DNA from: UKL13-2 sp031414695
GTDB lineage: Bacteria; Pseudomonadota; Gammaproteobacteria; Burkholderiales; Usitatibacteraceae
Reading direction: 5' to 3'
DNA: 64,000 nucleotides
Assembly (NCBI GenBank): GCA_031414695.1
Contig: JANNWG010000027.1
Coordinates: forward strand, 1 to 64,000
Position numbers and translations under genes: made by a program. The notes under the pieces are model-generated. The model searched no databases. It saw only the letters and a program-made list of their open reading frames with translations, and was not told the origin of the DNA. Below, one piece after another: positions 42,955 through 51,413 of the stretch (positions within the stretch are counted from its first letter, which is position 1; every line of letters begins with the position of its first letter).

Positions 42955-43596
42955 CTATTCCGCATCTGGCTGTTTTGCTGGCGCAGCCTCGGCAAAAGCA
43001 GGTTGTGCCATTGCCTCGTCAAAGATTTTCCGGATGCGCGGATAAGAGCCAAGATCAAGTTTGAAATTAAGCGCATTCACCACTTGTGGCACTAAGCAAA
43101 TGTCCGCTAGTGAGGGTGTATCACCGTGCATAAACAGACCTGTCTTCGACTCCGCAAGTCGTTGTTCAATCGCGTCAAATCCTGCAGCGATCCAATAGTT
43201 AATCCAACGCTGTACTGCATCTTCGTCTTGACCATGTTCGTGGCGCAAGTAATTGAGCACGCGCAGATTATTGATCGGATGAATATCGCAAGCTATTGTT
43301 TGTGCCAGCGAACGCACCCGCGCCTTGCCGATAGCATCTTTAGGTAACAATGGTGTGCCTTCGATAGTCTCGTCAAGATACTCGATGATCGCCAGTGATT
43401 GTGTCAACACAGTCTCGTCGATCTCAAGTGCGGGTACTAATCCCTGCGGATTGATCGCGAGATAGTCGGGTGCGCGATGTTCTCCACGCCGTAGGTGATG
43501 ATAGACCGCCTCGGTCTGAACGCCTTTCAGCGCCAGCGCAATCCTGACGCGGAAAGCAGCGGACGACCGGTAATAGCCGTGAAGGACAGGATTCAT
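42955..43596 (-). CDS. Maleylpyruvate/maleylacetoacetate isomerase (zeta-class GST)
   Basis: The 213-residue protein has the zeta-class signature YYRSSAAFRVRIAL (Ser11-Ser12 for glutathione), INPQGLVPALEIDE, IIEYLDE and GDTPSLADICLVPQVVNALNF. It isomerises the cis ring-cleavage product of gentisate, maleylpyruvate, to fumarylpyruvate. It is the last gene of a tightly packed minus-strand operon with the monooxygenase (ATGA overlap), fumarylpyruvate hydrolase and gentisate dioxygenase genes. Context favours maleylpyruvate over maleylacetoacetate. Confidence 0.9.
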   Translation of the reverse strand: MNPVLHGYYRSSAAFRVRIALALKGVQTEAVYHHLRRGEHRAPDYLAINPQGLVPALEIDETVLTQSLAIIEYLDETIEGTPLLPKDAIGKARVRSLAQTIACDIHPINNLRVLNYLRHEHGQDEDAVQRWINYWIAAGFDAIEQRLAESKTGLFMHGDTPSLADICLVPQVVNALNFKLDLGSYPRIRKIFDEAMAQPAFAEAAPAKQPDAE

Positions 43597-44846
43597 CGCT
43601 TGACGTCGGCCGGACTAAAACCCGCCACGCGTTTGTAATCGTCAGACATAGTGCGTAATTGCGCTTGGCTGATAAATTTCGAGAGGTCGTCGAAAGGCTT
43701 GTCGCCAGTCAACTCTTCGACACGAATATTGATGAAATCTGGCGGCATCGACCGATTGGTTCGCACAATCGCGGCTGTGGTTTCGCGTCGTAGCTGCTCA
43801 TAGTTGATCAACGCGTCGGGCAACGCCGCCTCGGTCAGGCAATCGGCCAGCGTGCGCACATCGATCAAGGCCTGTGCTGAGCCGTTCGAGCCGCGTGGAT
43901 ACATTGGATGCGCTGCATCGCCCGCCAGCGTCACGCGACCAAATGTCCAGCGATCTACCGGATCTTTGTCGACCATTGGATATTCGAATATGGTTTCGGC
44001 ACCCTCAATCATGGCGGGCACATCAAGCCAGTCGAAATGCCAACCCGCAAATATTGGTAAAACGTTGGAGGCGTCGGTGGTGCGGTTCCAGTCATTGGGT
44101 ACAGACATATCTGATTCGATCTCGGCGACCCAATTGATCAACTGATCGCCGCTGCCGTCGATATTGTCGGCAATCGGGTAGATGACGATTTTGCCGGTTT
44201 TGATAGAGCCGACGCGCAAATAGGTGCGGCCATCAAGGATCGGTTTCATCCGCGTTGTGCCGCGCCAGATGTTGATGCCGGTATAGCGCACACTTTCACC
44301 CGGATAAAATTCGGCACGGACGGCAGAGTTCACGCCGTCGCAGGCAATCACAGCCAAGGCTTTCACTTCCGGCAACGCTGCACCGGACGCGTCGACGAAT
44401 GCCAGTGTTGCCGAAGCCTCCTGCTGCTTTACGCCAACGCAGCGATGGCCGGTCAAAACCGCATCTGGTCCGATCCGATTCAGGACTGCCTGATAAAGCA
44501 TCATATGCAGTTTGCCGCGATGCACACCATATTCTGGGAAGGGATAGCCCGCCGCAATACCGCGTGGTTCAGCAAAAATGCGTTGACCAAACCTGTTGTA
44601 AAAGGCGCTGGTCTGATTGGCGATACCGAGCTTAGCTGTTTCCTCGCCCAAGCCAAGCGCATTCAGTTCCTTCACAGCATGGGGCAGCAGCGTGATGCCG
44701 ACGCCTAATTCGCGCAGTTCGGACGCACTTTCAAAGACACGTGCTGGAATGCCGCGTTGGTGAAGGTGAAGTGCAAGTGCTAATCCAGCAATACCGCCAC
44801 CTACAATCGCAATTGGTAGTGCGCGTTCGTCAATGCTCTGGCTCAC
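43593..44846 (-). CDS. FAD-dependent aromatic hydroxylase, PhzS-like
   Basis: The 417-residue flavoprotein has the dinucleotide fold IVGGGIAGLALALHLHQRG (about 14-32), the motif GVGITLLPHAVKELNALGLG, YGVHRGKLHMMLYQAV and the C-terminal GDAAHPMYPRGSNGSAQALID. These features match PhzS-type monooxygenases more closely than classical salicylate hydroxylases. In an operon with gentisate genes it likely makes gentisate by hydroxylating salicylate or 3-hydroxybenzoate. It overlaps both neighbours by 4 bases. Confidence 0.85.
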   Translation of the reverse strand: MSQSIDERALPIAIVGGGIAGLALALHLHQRGIPARVFESASELRELGVGITLLPHAVKELNALGLGEETAKLGIANQTSAFYNRFGQRIFAEPRGIAAGYPFPEYGVHRGKLHMMLYQAVLNRIGPDAVLTGHRCVGVKQQEASATLAFVDASGAALPEVKALAVIACDGVNSAVRAEFYPGESVRYTGINIWRGTTRMKPILDGRTYLRVGSIKTGKIVIYPIADNIDGSGDQLINWVAEIESDMSVPNDWNRTTDASNVLPIFAGWHFDWLDVPAMIEGAETIFEYPMVDKDPVDRWTFGRVTLAGDAAHPMYPRGSNGSAQALIDVRTLADCLTEAALPDALINYEQLRRETTAAIVRTNRSMPPDFINIRVEELTGDKPFDDLSKFISQAQLRTMSDDYKRVAGFSPADVKR

Positions 44847-45532
44847 GGCATTACCCTCATGCTGATGTCACTGAGACCGTCAATGTGACCTGTGACAGCG
44901 TCGCCCGCAACAATAGGCCCAACACCCTCGGGTGTGCCGGTAAAAATCAGGTCGCCGGGCTGCAAATGCATATAGCCCGAAAGATAGGAGATGACTTCGG
45001 CGACGCTCCAGATGAGCTTGGAAATATCGCTATTCTGTTTGCGCATGCCATTCACTTCAAGCCAGATCGTGCCGCGAGTTGGATCGAACTTTGCGGCAGG
45101 GGTTAGTGCGGCGCACGGCGCGGATTGATCGAAACCCTTGCCCATGTCCCAGGGGCGGCCCATTTTCCGTGCCGCAATCTGCACATCGCGGCGGGTGAGA
45201 TCGATGCCGACCGCATAACCGAATACATGATCCAGTGCAACATCGATGGCGATGTCGCGCCCACCCGTACCGATGGCCACCACAAGTTCGATCTCGTAGT
45301 GAAAATCTTCGGTCTTCGGTGGATAGGGGATGCTCTCGCCGTCGGAGACAATCGCGTCGGTCGGCTTCATGAAAAAGAATGGCGGCTCGCGATCAGGGTC
45401 GAAGCCCATTTCACGGGCATGTTCGGCATAATTGCGGCCGACGCAATAGATGCGGCGAACCGGGAACAGCGAGTCTGTGCCCTGAATAGGCAGCGTTATT
45501 TGGGCAGGCGCAGGAACGGCAAATTGCATCAT
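44843..45532 (-). CDS. Fumarylpyruvate hydrolase (FAH family)
   Basis: The 229-residue protein has the FAH core: RIYCVGRNYAEHAREMG, FFMKPTDAIV, EIELVVAIGTGGRDI, YAVGIDLTRRDVQ (metal-site Glu and Asp residues), WDMGKGFDQSAP, and GDLIFTGTPEGVGPIV. Length and context fit NagK-type fumarylpyruvate hydrolases, which yield fumarate and pyruvate. It lies between the gentisate dioxygenase (19-bp gap) and the monooxygenase gene. Confidence 0.92.
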   Translation of the reverse strand: MMQFAVPAPAQITLPIQGTDSLFPVRRIYCVGRNYAEHAREMGFDPDREPPFFFMKPTDAIVSDGESIPYPPKTEDFHYEIELVVAIGTGGRDIAIDVALDHVFGYAVGIDLTRRDVQIAARKMGRPWDMGKGFDQSAPCAALTPAAKFDPTRGTIWLEVNGMRKQNSDISKLIWSVAEVISYLSGYMHLQPGDLIFTGTPEGVGPIVAGDAVTGHIDGLSDISMRVMP

Positions 45533-45551
45533 TAAGTCCTTGAGTTAGTGT

Positions 45552-46625
45552 TCAGGCACGACCGCGCTGTTCGCGCAGTTCACGCCAAAGGCCTAGTTTT
45601 TCCTGGGCCGAACGGTCGGAGAAACTGAACAGCACAGCCCTGTCATCGGCGCGGTGGGTAACTTCAGTCCAGCTCGGAACGACGAAAACATCACGCGCCT
45701 TCCAGCGGAAGAGCTGGCCGCCGATGATGCTATCGCCTTCGCCCTCGACCACTGAAAAGACTGTGCCGTCGGTGGATCGATAAGGTTGGCTTGCGAAACC
45801 GGGGGGCAGCAATTGCATGAACGCCGCCATGGTTGACGTGACATGGCCGCCGGTCGATGGATTGATGTAGCGCATCTTGTGCCCATGGCAGTCATCAGGT
45901 TCGTCGGTTCGTGCCAATGCTTCAAGTGTTTCGAGCGTGCGGGCATACGGGTAATTGAAGATTGGCGAACTTTGGCTCGCGGGTTGCCAGTCGACGGGGG
46001 CAAGATTATTGCCGAAACGCAGATCGCTATCGCCGATAGGTCGCACGACTGTCTGCGTTTGGACGTTACCTGCTTCGGCAAAACTTGCATCAAAAAAAGC
46101 GACCGTCGGTATATCGAGTCCATCCAGCCAGACCATAGGCTTATCAGTGTCGTTGCCATGATCATGCCAGTGCCATGAAGGCGTCAAGACTAGATCGCCG
46201 GGATGCATCAGCGTGCGCTCGCCGTTGACAGCAGTGTAGGCTTTTTCACCCTCGATGATAAAGCGTAGTGCGTTTTGGGTGTGACGGTGTGCGGGCGCAA
46301 TGTCGCCGGGTAACACGAGCTGCATACCGGCATAAAGCGAGCGTGTGATTGAAGAGCTTCCCTTCATGCCGGGGTTCTCGAGGATGAGCACGCGGCGTTC
46401 CGCCTCACGCGCCGTAATCAGCTTGCCTGCTTCCATGAGCAGGGCTCTCGCCATATCGTCGTATTGCCATAAATGTGGAACTGCAGGTGTTGCGGGCTGA
46501 CCCAACACTAAAGCGTGCAGACTTTCCCATAGAGGTGACAAGCTGTGCTGACCAATGCGGTCGTAAAATTCCTGCCGGATTGCGCGAATTTCGTATTCAT
46601 TGCGCATTTCATTGTCGACCATCAT
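45552..46625 (-). CDS. Gentisate 1,2-dioxygenase
   Basis: The 357-residue bicupin enzyme has GDIAPAHRHTQNALRFIIEG (iron ligands His113 and His115), TLMHPGDLVLTPSWHWHDHGN (third His near 152-156) and a second cupin domain with FSVVEGEGDSIIGG and DVFVVPSWTEVTHRADD. It cleaves gentisate to maleylpyruvate. It is the first gene of the gentisate operon, with a TetR-type operator 83 bp upstream (46700-46717). Some homologues act on 1-hydroxy-2-naphthoate or 5-substituted salicylates; the operon content favours gentisate. Confidence 0.9.
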   Translation of the reverse strand: MMVDNEMRNEYEIRAIRQEFYDRIGQHSLSPLWESLHALVLGQPATPAVPHLWQYDDMARALLMEAGKLITAREAERRVLILENPGMKGSSSITRSLYAGMQLVLPGDIAPAHRHTQNALRFIIEGEKAYTAVNGERTLMHPGDLVLTPSWHWHDHGNDTDKPMVWLDGLDIPTVAFFDASFAEAGNVQTQTVVRPIGDSDLRFGNNLAPVDWQPASQSSPIFNYPYARTLETLEALARTDEPDDCHGHKMRYINPSTGGHVTSTMAAFMQLLPPGFASQPYRSTDGTVFSVVEGEGDSIIGGQLFRWKARDVFVVPSWTEVTHRADDRAVLFSFSDRSAQEKLGLWRELREQRGRA

Positions 46626-46699
46626 TTTTCTCCGGAAAGCCTGTCGTCAGTGGTCTGCATATCTGCCGAAAAGTTTTATCATGTTGCTATTATCAACTA

Positions 46700-46717
46700 A
46701 TTCCTAATATAAGGAAT
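46700..46717. promoter_or_regulatory. Operator site 3 (ATTCCT-N6-AGGAAT)
   Basis: ATTCCTAATATAAGGAAT, with further TA/TA symmetry, lies in the 149-bp gap between the LigA-like gene and the gentisate dioxygenase start. It would place the gentisate operon under the TetR regulator. Confidence 0.65.
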
Positions 46718-46774
46718 TATAGTGCCGAAGTATAAACTTTTCAGCTACCTCTAACGAGATTGACCCAAGCCAGC

Positions 46775-47065
46775 TCAAGTCGATATGTCGAGCGGTGGGT
46801 CTATGTCAGCGAGGGCTTTTACGTGCTCAACCATCATCGGGTAACTCCATCCACCCGAAATTTTGATGCGAAAGGTGAATAGAAGAAATGGGTGTGCGCC
46901 TGCCGCAAATAATGCCGCGAAATCACGCTCAAGCAGTTGCCGAAATTCTTCTGTCGTTAAGCCACGATCGGTCAGAAATTTTTCAGGAGCATCCTTATAC
47001 TCAGCGGCCAATGCTTCATCACGCGCCACCTGCCAAAGTACCTTGTTTACGGCGTAGCGACTCAT
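46775..47065 (-). CDS. LigA-type small subunit of an extradiol dioxygenase
   Basis: The 96-residue start at ATG 47065 overlaps the LigB-like stop by 4 bases (ATGA); a longer frame to 47149 would run 88 bases into that gene. The helical sequence YAVNKVLWQVARDEALAAEYKD, APEKFLTDRGLTTEEFRQLLERDFAALFAAGAHPFLLFTF matches the protocatechuate 4,5-dioxygenase alpha-subunit (LigA) domain, which caps the active site of LigB. Compact size is seen in other LigA-domain proteins. Confidence 0.88.
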   Translation of the reverse strand: MSRYAVNKVLWQVARDEALAAEYKDAPEKFLTDRGLTTEEFRQLLERDFAALFAAGAHPFLLFTFRIKISGGWSYPMMVEHVKALADIDPPLDIST

Positions 47066-47934
47066 GTCTGACCTCCATTCAGTTGATCCTCGGTCCATTC
47101 GAGCAAAATCATCAGCGGCTGCATCTTCGATGGGACGTAGTCGTGCCACGTGAAGGGCGTGCCGCTTGCCACGCCATAGGCAAAGATGAAGCCCAGAAAT
47201 CCAGGTGTGTTGTTGCCCTGTGCGTACATTTCATCCCACGATGAATGGGCGACGAGATCAGCCACATCATTACGTAGGATTGCCGCATTAACGGTGCGAT
47301 CCCACTCGCTTTCCGGGCGCTGCGTGTGCCGCAGCATGTAAGGGCCACCGACGCCGTTGGTCATGTGGCCCGTGCAGATCACAGCCACACGCAAGTCTGG
47401 TTCCCACTCTTCGATGATCTTGCGGACGATGCCACCGAGTTTTAGATAACGCTTGGCAGGCGGCACGGGCGGCGCGAGGAAATTCAGAAAGATCGGCACG
47501 ATCGGCAAATCAGCTTGTGGGCGCATGAAATTGAGCGGCACAGAAAACGCATGATCAACAACGAATTCGTCGGAGTAAGCGAAATCGACTTCATGCTCGA
47601 AGCCCTGCGTTAGGATATAGCGCGCCAGACGACCTTCAATGGGCGCATCGTAGGTAGCTAGTCCCCAGTCACGTTGCTCATAGCCCGGCGGCCCCGCAAT
47701 GCGTTCGGCCTTGCCAACTAGGAACGGCGGCATATTATTGAAGAAGAATTGACACAAGTGATCGCTGCCCGCCATCACAATGATGTCTGGTTTTGATGCC
47801 GCGAGACCCTCCCGCATGCGGGCAATACCGTCAAGTAAGCGCCTAGCGTCTGGGCCCACAGGTCTGCCGTCGCGCCCAATACCAGGCAGGACAGGATCGT
47901 GAGGAACTACTGAGAGGTGAACTATTTTAGCCAT
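47062..47934 (-). CDS. LigB-type catalytic subunit of an extradiol dioxygenase
   Basis: With ATG 47934 the product has 290 residues and starts MAKIVHLSVVPHDPVLPG, placing His12 at the usual first iron-ligand position. GSDHLCQFFFNNMPPFLVGKAE and FVVDHAFSVPLNFM follow the protocatechuate 4,5-dioxygenase beta pattern. The longer frame to 48174 adds residues without family similarity. It is co-transcribed with the LigA-like subunit and divergent from a cytochrome b561 gene across a 19-bp palindrome. The ring substrate may be a protocatechuate- or gallate-like diol. Confidence 0.87.
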   Translation of the reverse strand: MAKIVHLSVVPHDPVLPGIGRDGRPVGPDARRLLDGIARMREGLAASKPDIIVMAGSDHLCQFFFNNMPPFLVGKAERIAGPPGYEQRDWGLATYDAPIEGRLARYILTQGFEHEVDFAYSDEFVVDHAFSVPLNFMRPQADLPIVPIFLNFLAPPVPPAKRYLKLGGIVRKIIEEWEPDLRVAVICTGHMTNGVGGPYMLRHTQRPESEWDRTVNAAILRNDVADLVAHSSWDEMYAQGNNTPGFLGFIFAYGVASGTPFTWHDYVPSKMQPLMILLEWTEDQLNGGQT

Positions 47935-47978
47935 TTGAGTAGTTTGCGCATTGAGAATACTGCCGTCAAATTGAATGA

Positions 47979-47997
47979 ACTGATACCTAGTATCAGT
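47979..47997. promoter_or_regulatory. Perfect palindrome between ligAB-like and cytochrome b561 genes
   Basis: ACTGATACCTAGTATCAGT has 8-bp arms around CTA. It lies in the 107-bp divergent promoter region. It differs from the ATTCCT-N6-AGGAAT sites, so another regulator (perhaps the LysR or GntR protein of the island) should bind it. Confidence 0.55.
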
Positions 47998-48041
47998 ATT
48001 TACGACTGGCAACATGGCGCTGGCTATTGCATGCTCCACAA

Positions 48042-48722
48042 ATGAATGAAACTTCCGAAATGTCAGATTTGCACAAACACATTGCAGGCTTGAAACAAAC
48101 TCAACCGCAACGAACGCGTTACTCACGCGTGGCGATCCTATTGCATTGGTTGATCGCCGCACTCGTGCTGGCAACTATTCCGATTGGCTGGTTCAGCACA
48201 TCTACGCAAGGTGCGCCTGCACCTCCGACCGTAAATCCGTCGAAGAGTGTAGGTGCGCGACCGGCTATCCCGCCTCCAAAGAGTGCCGCGCAGCAGTCAG
48301 CCACCAATATCCATAAGACAATCGGCATTGTTATCCTGAGCCTGACCTTGCTTCGTATCGGTTGGCGACTCAGTCACAAGCCGCCCCCATTGCCAGCAAC
48401 CATGCAGCGCTCACTTCGCTGGCTAGCAAGCGCATCACATACGCTTTTCTACTTGCTTCTTATCGTTATGCCGGTAAGCGGCTGGTGGATGAGTTCGGCA
48501 GTGCCTGATCCTAGGCGACATCCGTTTGGCTTCGGTATCTTCGATATTCCGTTCCTACCGGTTGCGCAGAGTTGGTCTGCGGCGGGTACTGCAAAATTTG
48601 TACACACCAATCTGGTTTGGCTGATGGTAGGCTTAGCCATACTGCATATTTTCGCAGCACTGAAGCATCATCTCATAGACAAGGATGATGTCTTAACGCG
48701 AATGCTCCCGCAAAAGTCCTAG
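48042..48722 (+). CDS. Cytochrome b561 family membrane protein
   Basis: The predicted 226-residue protein (ATG 48042; 48060 is also possible) has four membrane helices with haem-ligand histidines in AILLHWLIAALVLATIPIGW, NIHKTIGIVILSLTLLRIGW, ASASHTLFYLLLIVMPVSGW and FVHTNLVWLMVGLAILHIFA. A Pro/Ala-rich periplasmic loop follows helix one. It should transfer electrons between membrane quinone and a periplasmic acceptor. Presence in a catabolic island is unusual; it may serve a periplasmic oxidation step. It begins a plus-strand unit with the hydratase and hydrolase genes. Confidence 0.85.
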   Translation: MNETSEMSDLHKHIAGLKQTQPQRTRYSRVAILLHWLIAALVLATIPIGWFSTSTQGAPAPPTVNPSKSVGARPAIPPPKSAAQQSATNIHKTIGIVILSLTLLRIGWRLSHKPPPLPATMQRSLRWLASASHTLFYLLLIVMPVSGWWMSSAVPDPRRHPFGFGIFDIPFLPVAQSWSAAGTAKFVHTNLVWLMVGLAILHIFAALKHHLIDKDDVLTRMLPQKS

Positions 48723-48762
48723 CACGCAGTTTCAGTAATCCTATTTTTTTTAAGAGGTAAAC

Positions 48763-49626
48763 ATGTCGACTAAAAGCGCTTCTACTACTCAGGGCCCGGG
48801 CCCGCTTCCACTGAAATTTCCGCACGAGCCTGAACGAATCCGCAAGGCTGCCGAACTCATCGTTGCGATGCGTCGTGGCGAAATTGAGATTCACGGCGAA
48901 ACAGGCCTCGATGAAGACGTTAGGCCGCGCAATCGCGACGAGGCGCAGCAAATTAGTGACCTTGTCATTGAGTTGCTCGGGCGACCTGTACTTGGATGGA
49001 AGTTCTACATCGGTGCAATGATCCAACAAGCACCCTTACGTACGCCGATTTACGACATCTGGCAGAGTCCCGCAACACTGCCAAAAGAAGCGTCACAGCA
49101 TCGTTGGATTGAACCAGAACTTGCGTGCCGCTGTCTGCGCGATTTCCCGCCACGCGAAAAAATATACAGCTATCAGGAAATTGCTGACGGCATGGAAATT
49201 GTCCCGGCGTTCGAGGTAATTGGCCCACGCTTTCGCTTTGACTCTGCGGCGCATATGCGGCAGGTGGTCAACGGCTATCGCATCAATCCTCGCTATGACG
49301 GTTTAGCCGACGGAAACGCCTCTGGTGGCTATGTGGTCGGCGAAGCACGCAAGGATTGGCAAGAGCTTGATTTCCTGAAGATGCATGTCACGATGGATGC
49401 GGGCGAAGAACGACTTGTCGATACGGTGGGTGGTCATCCATTGGTTGATCCATTTATGTCAATGTTTCCACTCATAAACCTGATGCGCAACCGCGAAGGT
49501 TTGAAAGCAGGCATGTTGATGGCCACGCATTCCTATTCGGGCTTCATCCCCGTTCCTGCAAATGTGAAGATCGTTTCTAATTTCACTTATTTCAAACCTA
49601 TTGAGGCTGTCTTCGAAGGCGCTTAA
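48763..49626 (+). CDS. 2-keto-4-pentenoate hydratase (MhpD)-family protein
   Basis: The 287-residue protein belongs to the FAH/MhpD fold: NRDEAQQISDLVIELLGRPVLGWKFYIGA, WIEPELACRCLRDFPP (metal-site Glu residues), MEIVPAFEVIGPRF and GLKAGMLMATHSYSGFIPVPA. It probably hydrates a 2-hydroxy-2,4-dienoate released after meta ring cleavage and C-C hydrolysis. AGAGG precedes the ATG. It is followed by an alpha/beta hydrolase on the same strand after 76 bp. Confidence 0.85.
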   Translation: MSTKSASTTQGPGPLPLKFPHEPERIRKAAELIVAMRRGEIEIHGETGLDEDVRPRNRDEAQQISDLVIELLGRPVLGWKFYIGAMIQQAPLRTPIYDIWQSPATLPKEASQHRWIEPELACRCLRDFPPREKIYSYQEIADGMEIVPAFEVIGPRFRFDSAAHMRQVVNGYRINPRYDGLADGNASGGYVVGEARKDWQELDFLKMHVTMDAGEERLVDTVGGHPLVDPFMSMFPLINLMRNREGLKAGMLMATHSYSGFIPVPANVKIVSNFTYFKPIEAVFEGA

Positions 49627-49702
49627 TTTTGAATTGAATGTCGCAATTACCAGCGCTATCCAACAGGTGATGCGCTGGTTTGTAAGTTAATGGAGTATGA
49701 GT

Positions 49703-50524
49703 ATGCCGTTTGCACAAATACGTGACATCAAAATCTACTATGAAATAGTCGGCTCAGGGCCGCGAATGCTTTTCATCAACGGTACCAATGCTGACCTACG
49801 ACGCAAGCAGCCATATGTTGAAAAGCTAAACGCGCATTTCACCGTACTGCGCTACGATCAGCGTGGACTTGGTCAGACTGAGAAGCCCGACAAACACTAC
49901 AGCATGGCTGACTATGCAGATGACGCTGCGGCGTTGATGGACATAGTGGGTTGGGATCGCGCTGCGGTACTTGGTGTTTCCTTTGGTGGCTCGGTGGCGC
50001 AGGAATTAGCGCGGCGACATCCCGAGCGGATTAGCCGAATGGTGTTGGCATGTTCAAACCCCGGTGGAAACTTTGGCTACCCTCTGCTCGCCCTTCATGG
50101 CAAGGATGCCGAAACACGTGCGCGAACGATGCTCTCGCTTGACTTACGAAAGTCAGAGGCTTGGCAGGCAGCCCATCCTGAACAAACGTCTGCACTCATT
50201 GAGCAGGGTATGAAACGCGGTGGTGCTGTTGATCCCACCGACACGCAAGCGGCGATGGGCGCTCGTCGGCAACTTGAGGCGCGAGAGGAGCATGACGCGT
50301 TAAACTGGCTCAATCAAATCATGTTTCCAGTGGCGCTGTTCGGCGGTCGATATGATGGCCTTGGCACCGAAGCTGGACAGCGGGTGATGGCTGAGAAGAT
50401 CCCTAATTCTGTTATGCGACTATTCGAAGGTGCACATAGCTTCTTGAACGAAGACCCTGAAGCGCTGCCAGCTGTGATTGAGTTCCTCAGCAGGACGACT
50501 GAACCTGTTTTGCAATCAGCTTGA
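49703..50524 (+). CDS. Alpha/beta hydrolase (enol-lactonase or C-C hydrolase type)
   Basis: I use ATG 49703 because GGAG is then 7 bases away; ATG 49697 is too close. The 273-residue protein has the oxyanion strand MLFINGTNAD, the nucleophile elbow GVSFGGSVAQ, an acid residue near VALFGGRYDGLG and the terminal His in FEGAHSFLNED. The layout is that of 3-oxoadipate enol-lactonase (PcaD) and meta-cleavage product hydrolases. It would act on a ring-cleavage product. It converges with and overlaps the LysR gene by 38 bases. Confidence 0.85.
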   Translation: MPFAQIRDIKIYYEIVGSGPRMLFINGTNADLRRKQPYVEKLNAHFTVLRYDQRGLGQTEKPDKHYSMADYADDAAALMDIVGWDRAAVLGVSFGGSVAQELARRHPERISRMVLACSNPGGNFGYPLLALHGKDAETRARTMLSLDLRKSEAWQAAHPEQTSALIEQGMKRGGAVDPTDTQAAMGARRQLEAREEHDALNWLNQIMFPVALFGGRYDGLGTEAGQRVMAEKIPNSVMRLFEGAHSFLNEDPEALPAVIEFLSRTTEPVLQSA

Positions 50525-51404
50525 GCCGATCCACTAGCCAATTGATAGCCGGATCATTTGCGCGGCGAGAAGACCATTGCACGCTCTCGCGCACCGGTGG
50601 CATGTCAAATGGTAGCTTCATCAATTTGAGCGGCAAATATTCGGCCATGCGAACCGCGAGCAGACGATGCAACGTAGCAATGCGATTGGTGCCAACCAAG
50701 AGACTGCCCACCGACATGAAATTAGGCGCAATTACTTCAACGCGTCGTGTGATGGAACCCAAGCGTGCCGCCGCAGTCGCCTCGTAGCTTGATGTCTGAA
50801 GACCAAAACGAACCGCGATATGCCCGAGTTGTTCATAGGTTTCCAGCGTTATCGGCTCAACAAGCATCGGGTTTTCGCGCCAGCCCGCGATCACAAAGTC
50901 TTCGGTATATAACAACGCATGGGGGTGTTCCGTTGATACGACGTTATCGATACCAATTAGCAGATCGGCACGTCCTCGCAGTAGCGCATCGACTGGTTGT
51001 TCGACGATCGGCACAAGCTCGAACCTGATACCTGGTGCCTCAGTTGCGCAGGCAATAATCGCCGGTCTCAGCAATATCTCGACGATATAATCGGTCGCCA
51101 TAATTGAGAGTGTTCGATCAGACGTTGCTGGCTCGAACGGCTCATCAACCAAAATAGTCTGGCGAATCTGTTCGAGTACTGCGCGAACGGGTTCCACTAG
51201 TTTTTCAGCACGCGGCGTCAGCGCCATGCTGCGCCCGTTCAACACCAATAGGTCGTCCTTGAAATAGTCGCGCAGCCTTGCCAGCACGCCGCTGGTGGCC
51301 GATTGACTTAAGTGCAGTCGGTCAGCAGCGAGCGAGACGCCGCGCTCCTGCAACAGCACATCAAGGGCAACTAATAAGTTGAGGTCGAGCTTGTCCAGAC
51401 GCAT
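50487..51404 (-). CDS. LysR family transcriptional regulator
   Basis: The 305-residue protein (ATG 51404, chosen over TTG 51413) starts KLDLNLLVALDVLLQERGVSLAADRLHLSQSATSGVLARLRDYF, a NodD/SyrM-subgroup helix-turn-helix, then a substrate domain with LSIMATDYIVEILLRP. It begins 9 bases after the MFS transporter stop and is probably co-transcribed at the end of the TonB-receptor operon. It may control the divergent ligAB-like/b561 promoters. Confidence 0.9.
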   Translation of the reverse strand: MRLDKLDLNLLVALDVLLQERGVSLAADRLHLSQSATSGVLARLRDYFKDDLLVLNGRSMALTPRAEKLVEPVRAVLEQIRQTILVDEPFEPATSDRTLSIMATDYIVEILLRPAIIACATEAPGIRFELVPIVEQPVDALLRGRADLLIGIDNVVSTEHPHALLYTEDFVIAGWRENPMLVEPITLETYEQLGHIAVRFGLQTSSYEATAAARLGSITRRVEVIAPNFMSVGSLLVGTNRIATLHRLLAVRMAEYLPLKLMKLPFDMPPVRESVQWSSRRANDPAINWLVDRLKLIAKQVQSSC

Positions 51405-51413
51405 GATAGGCAA

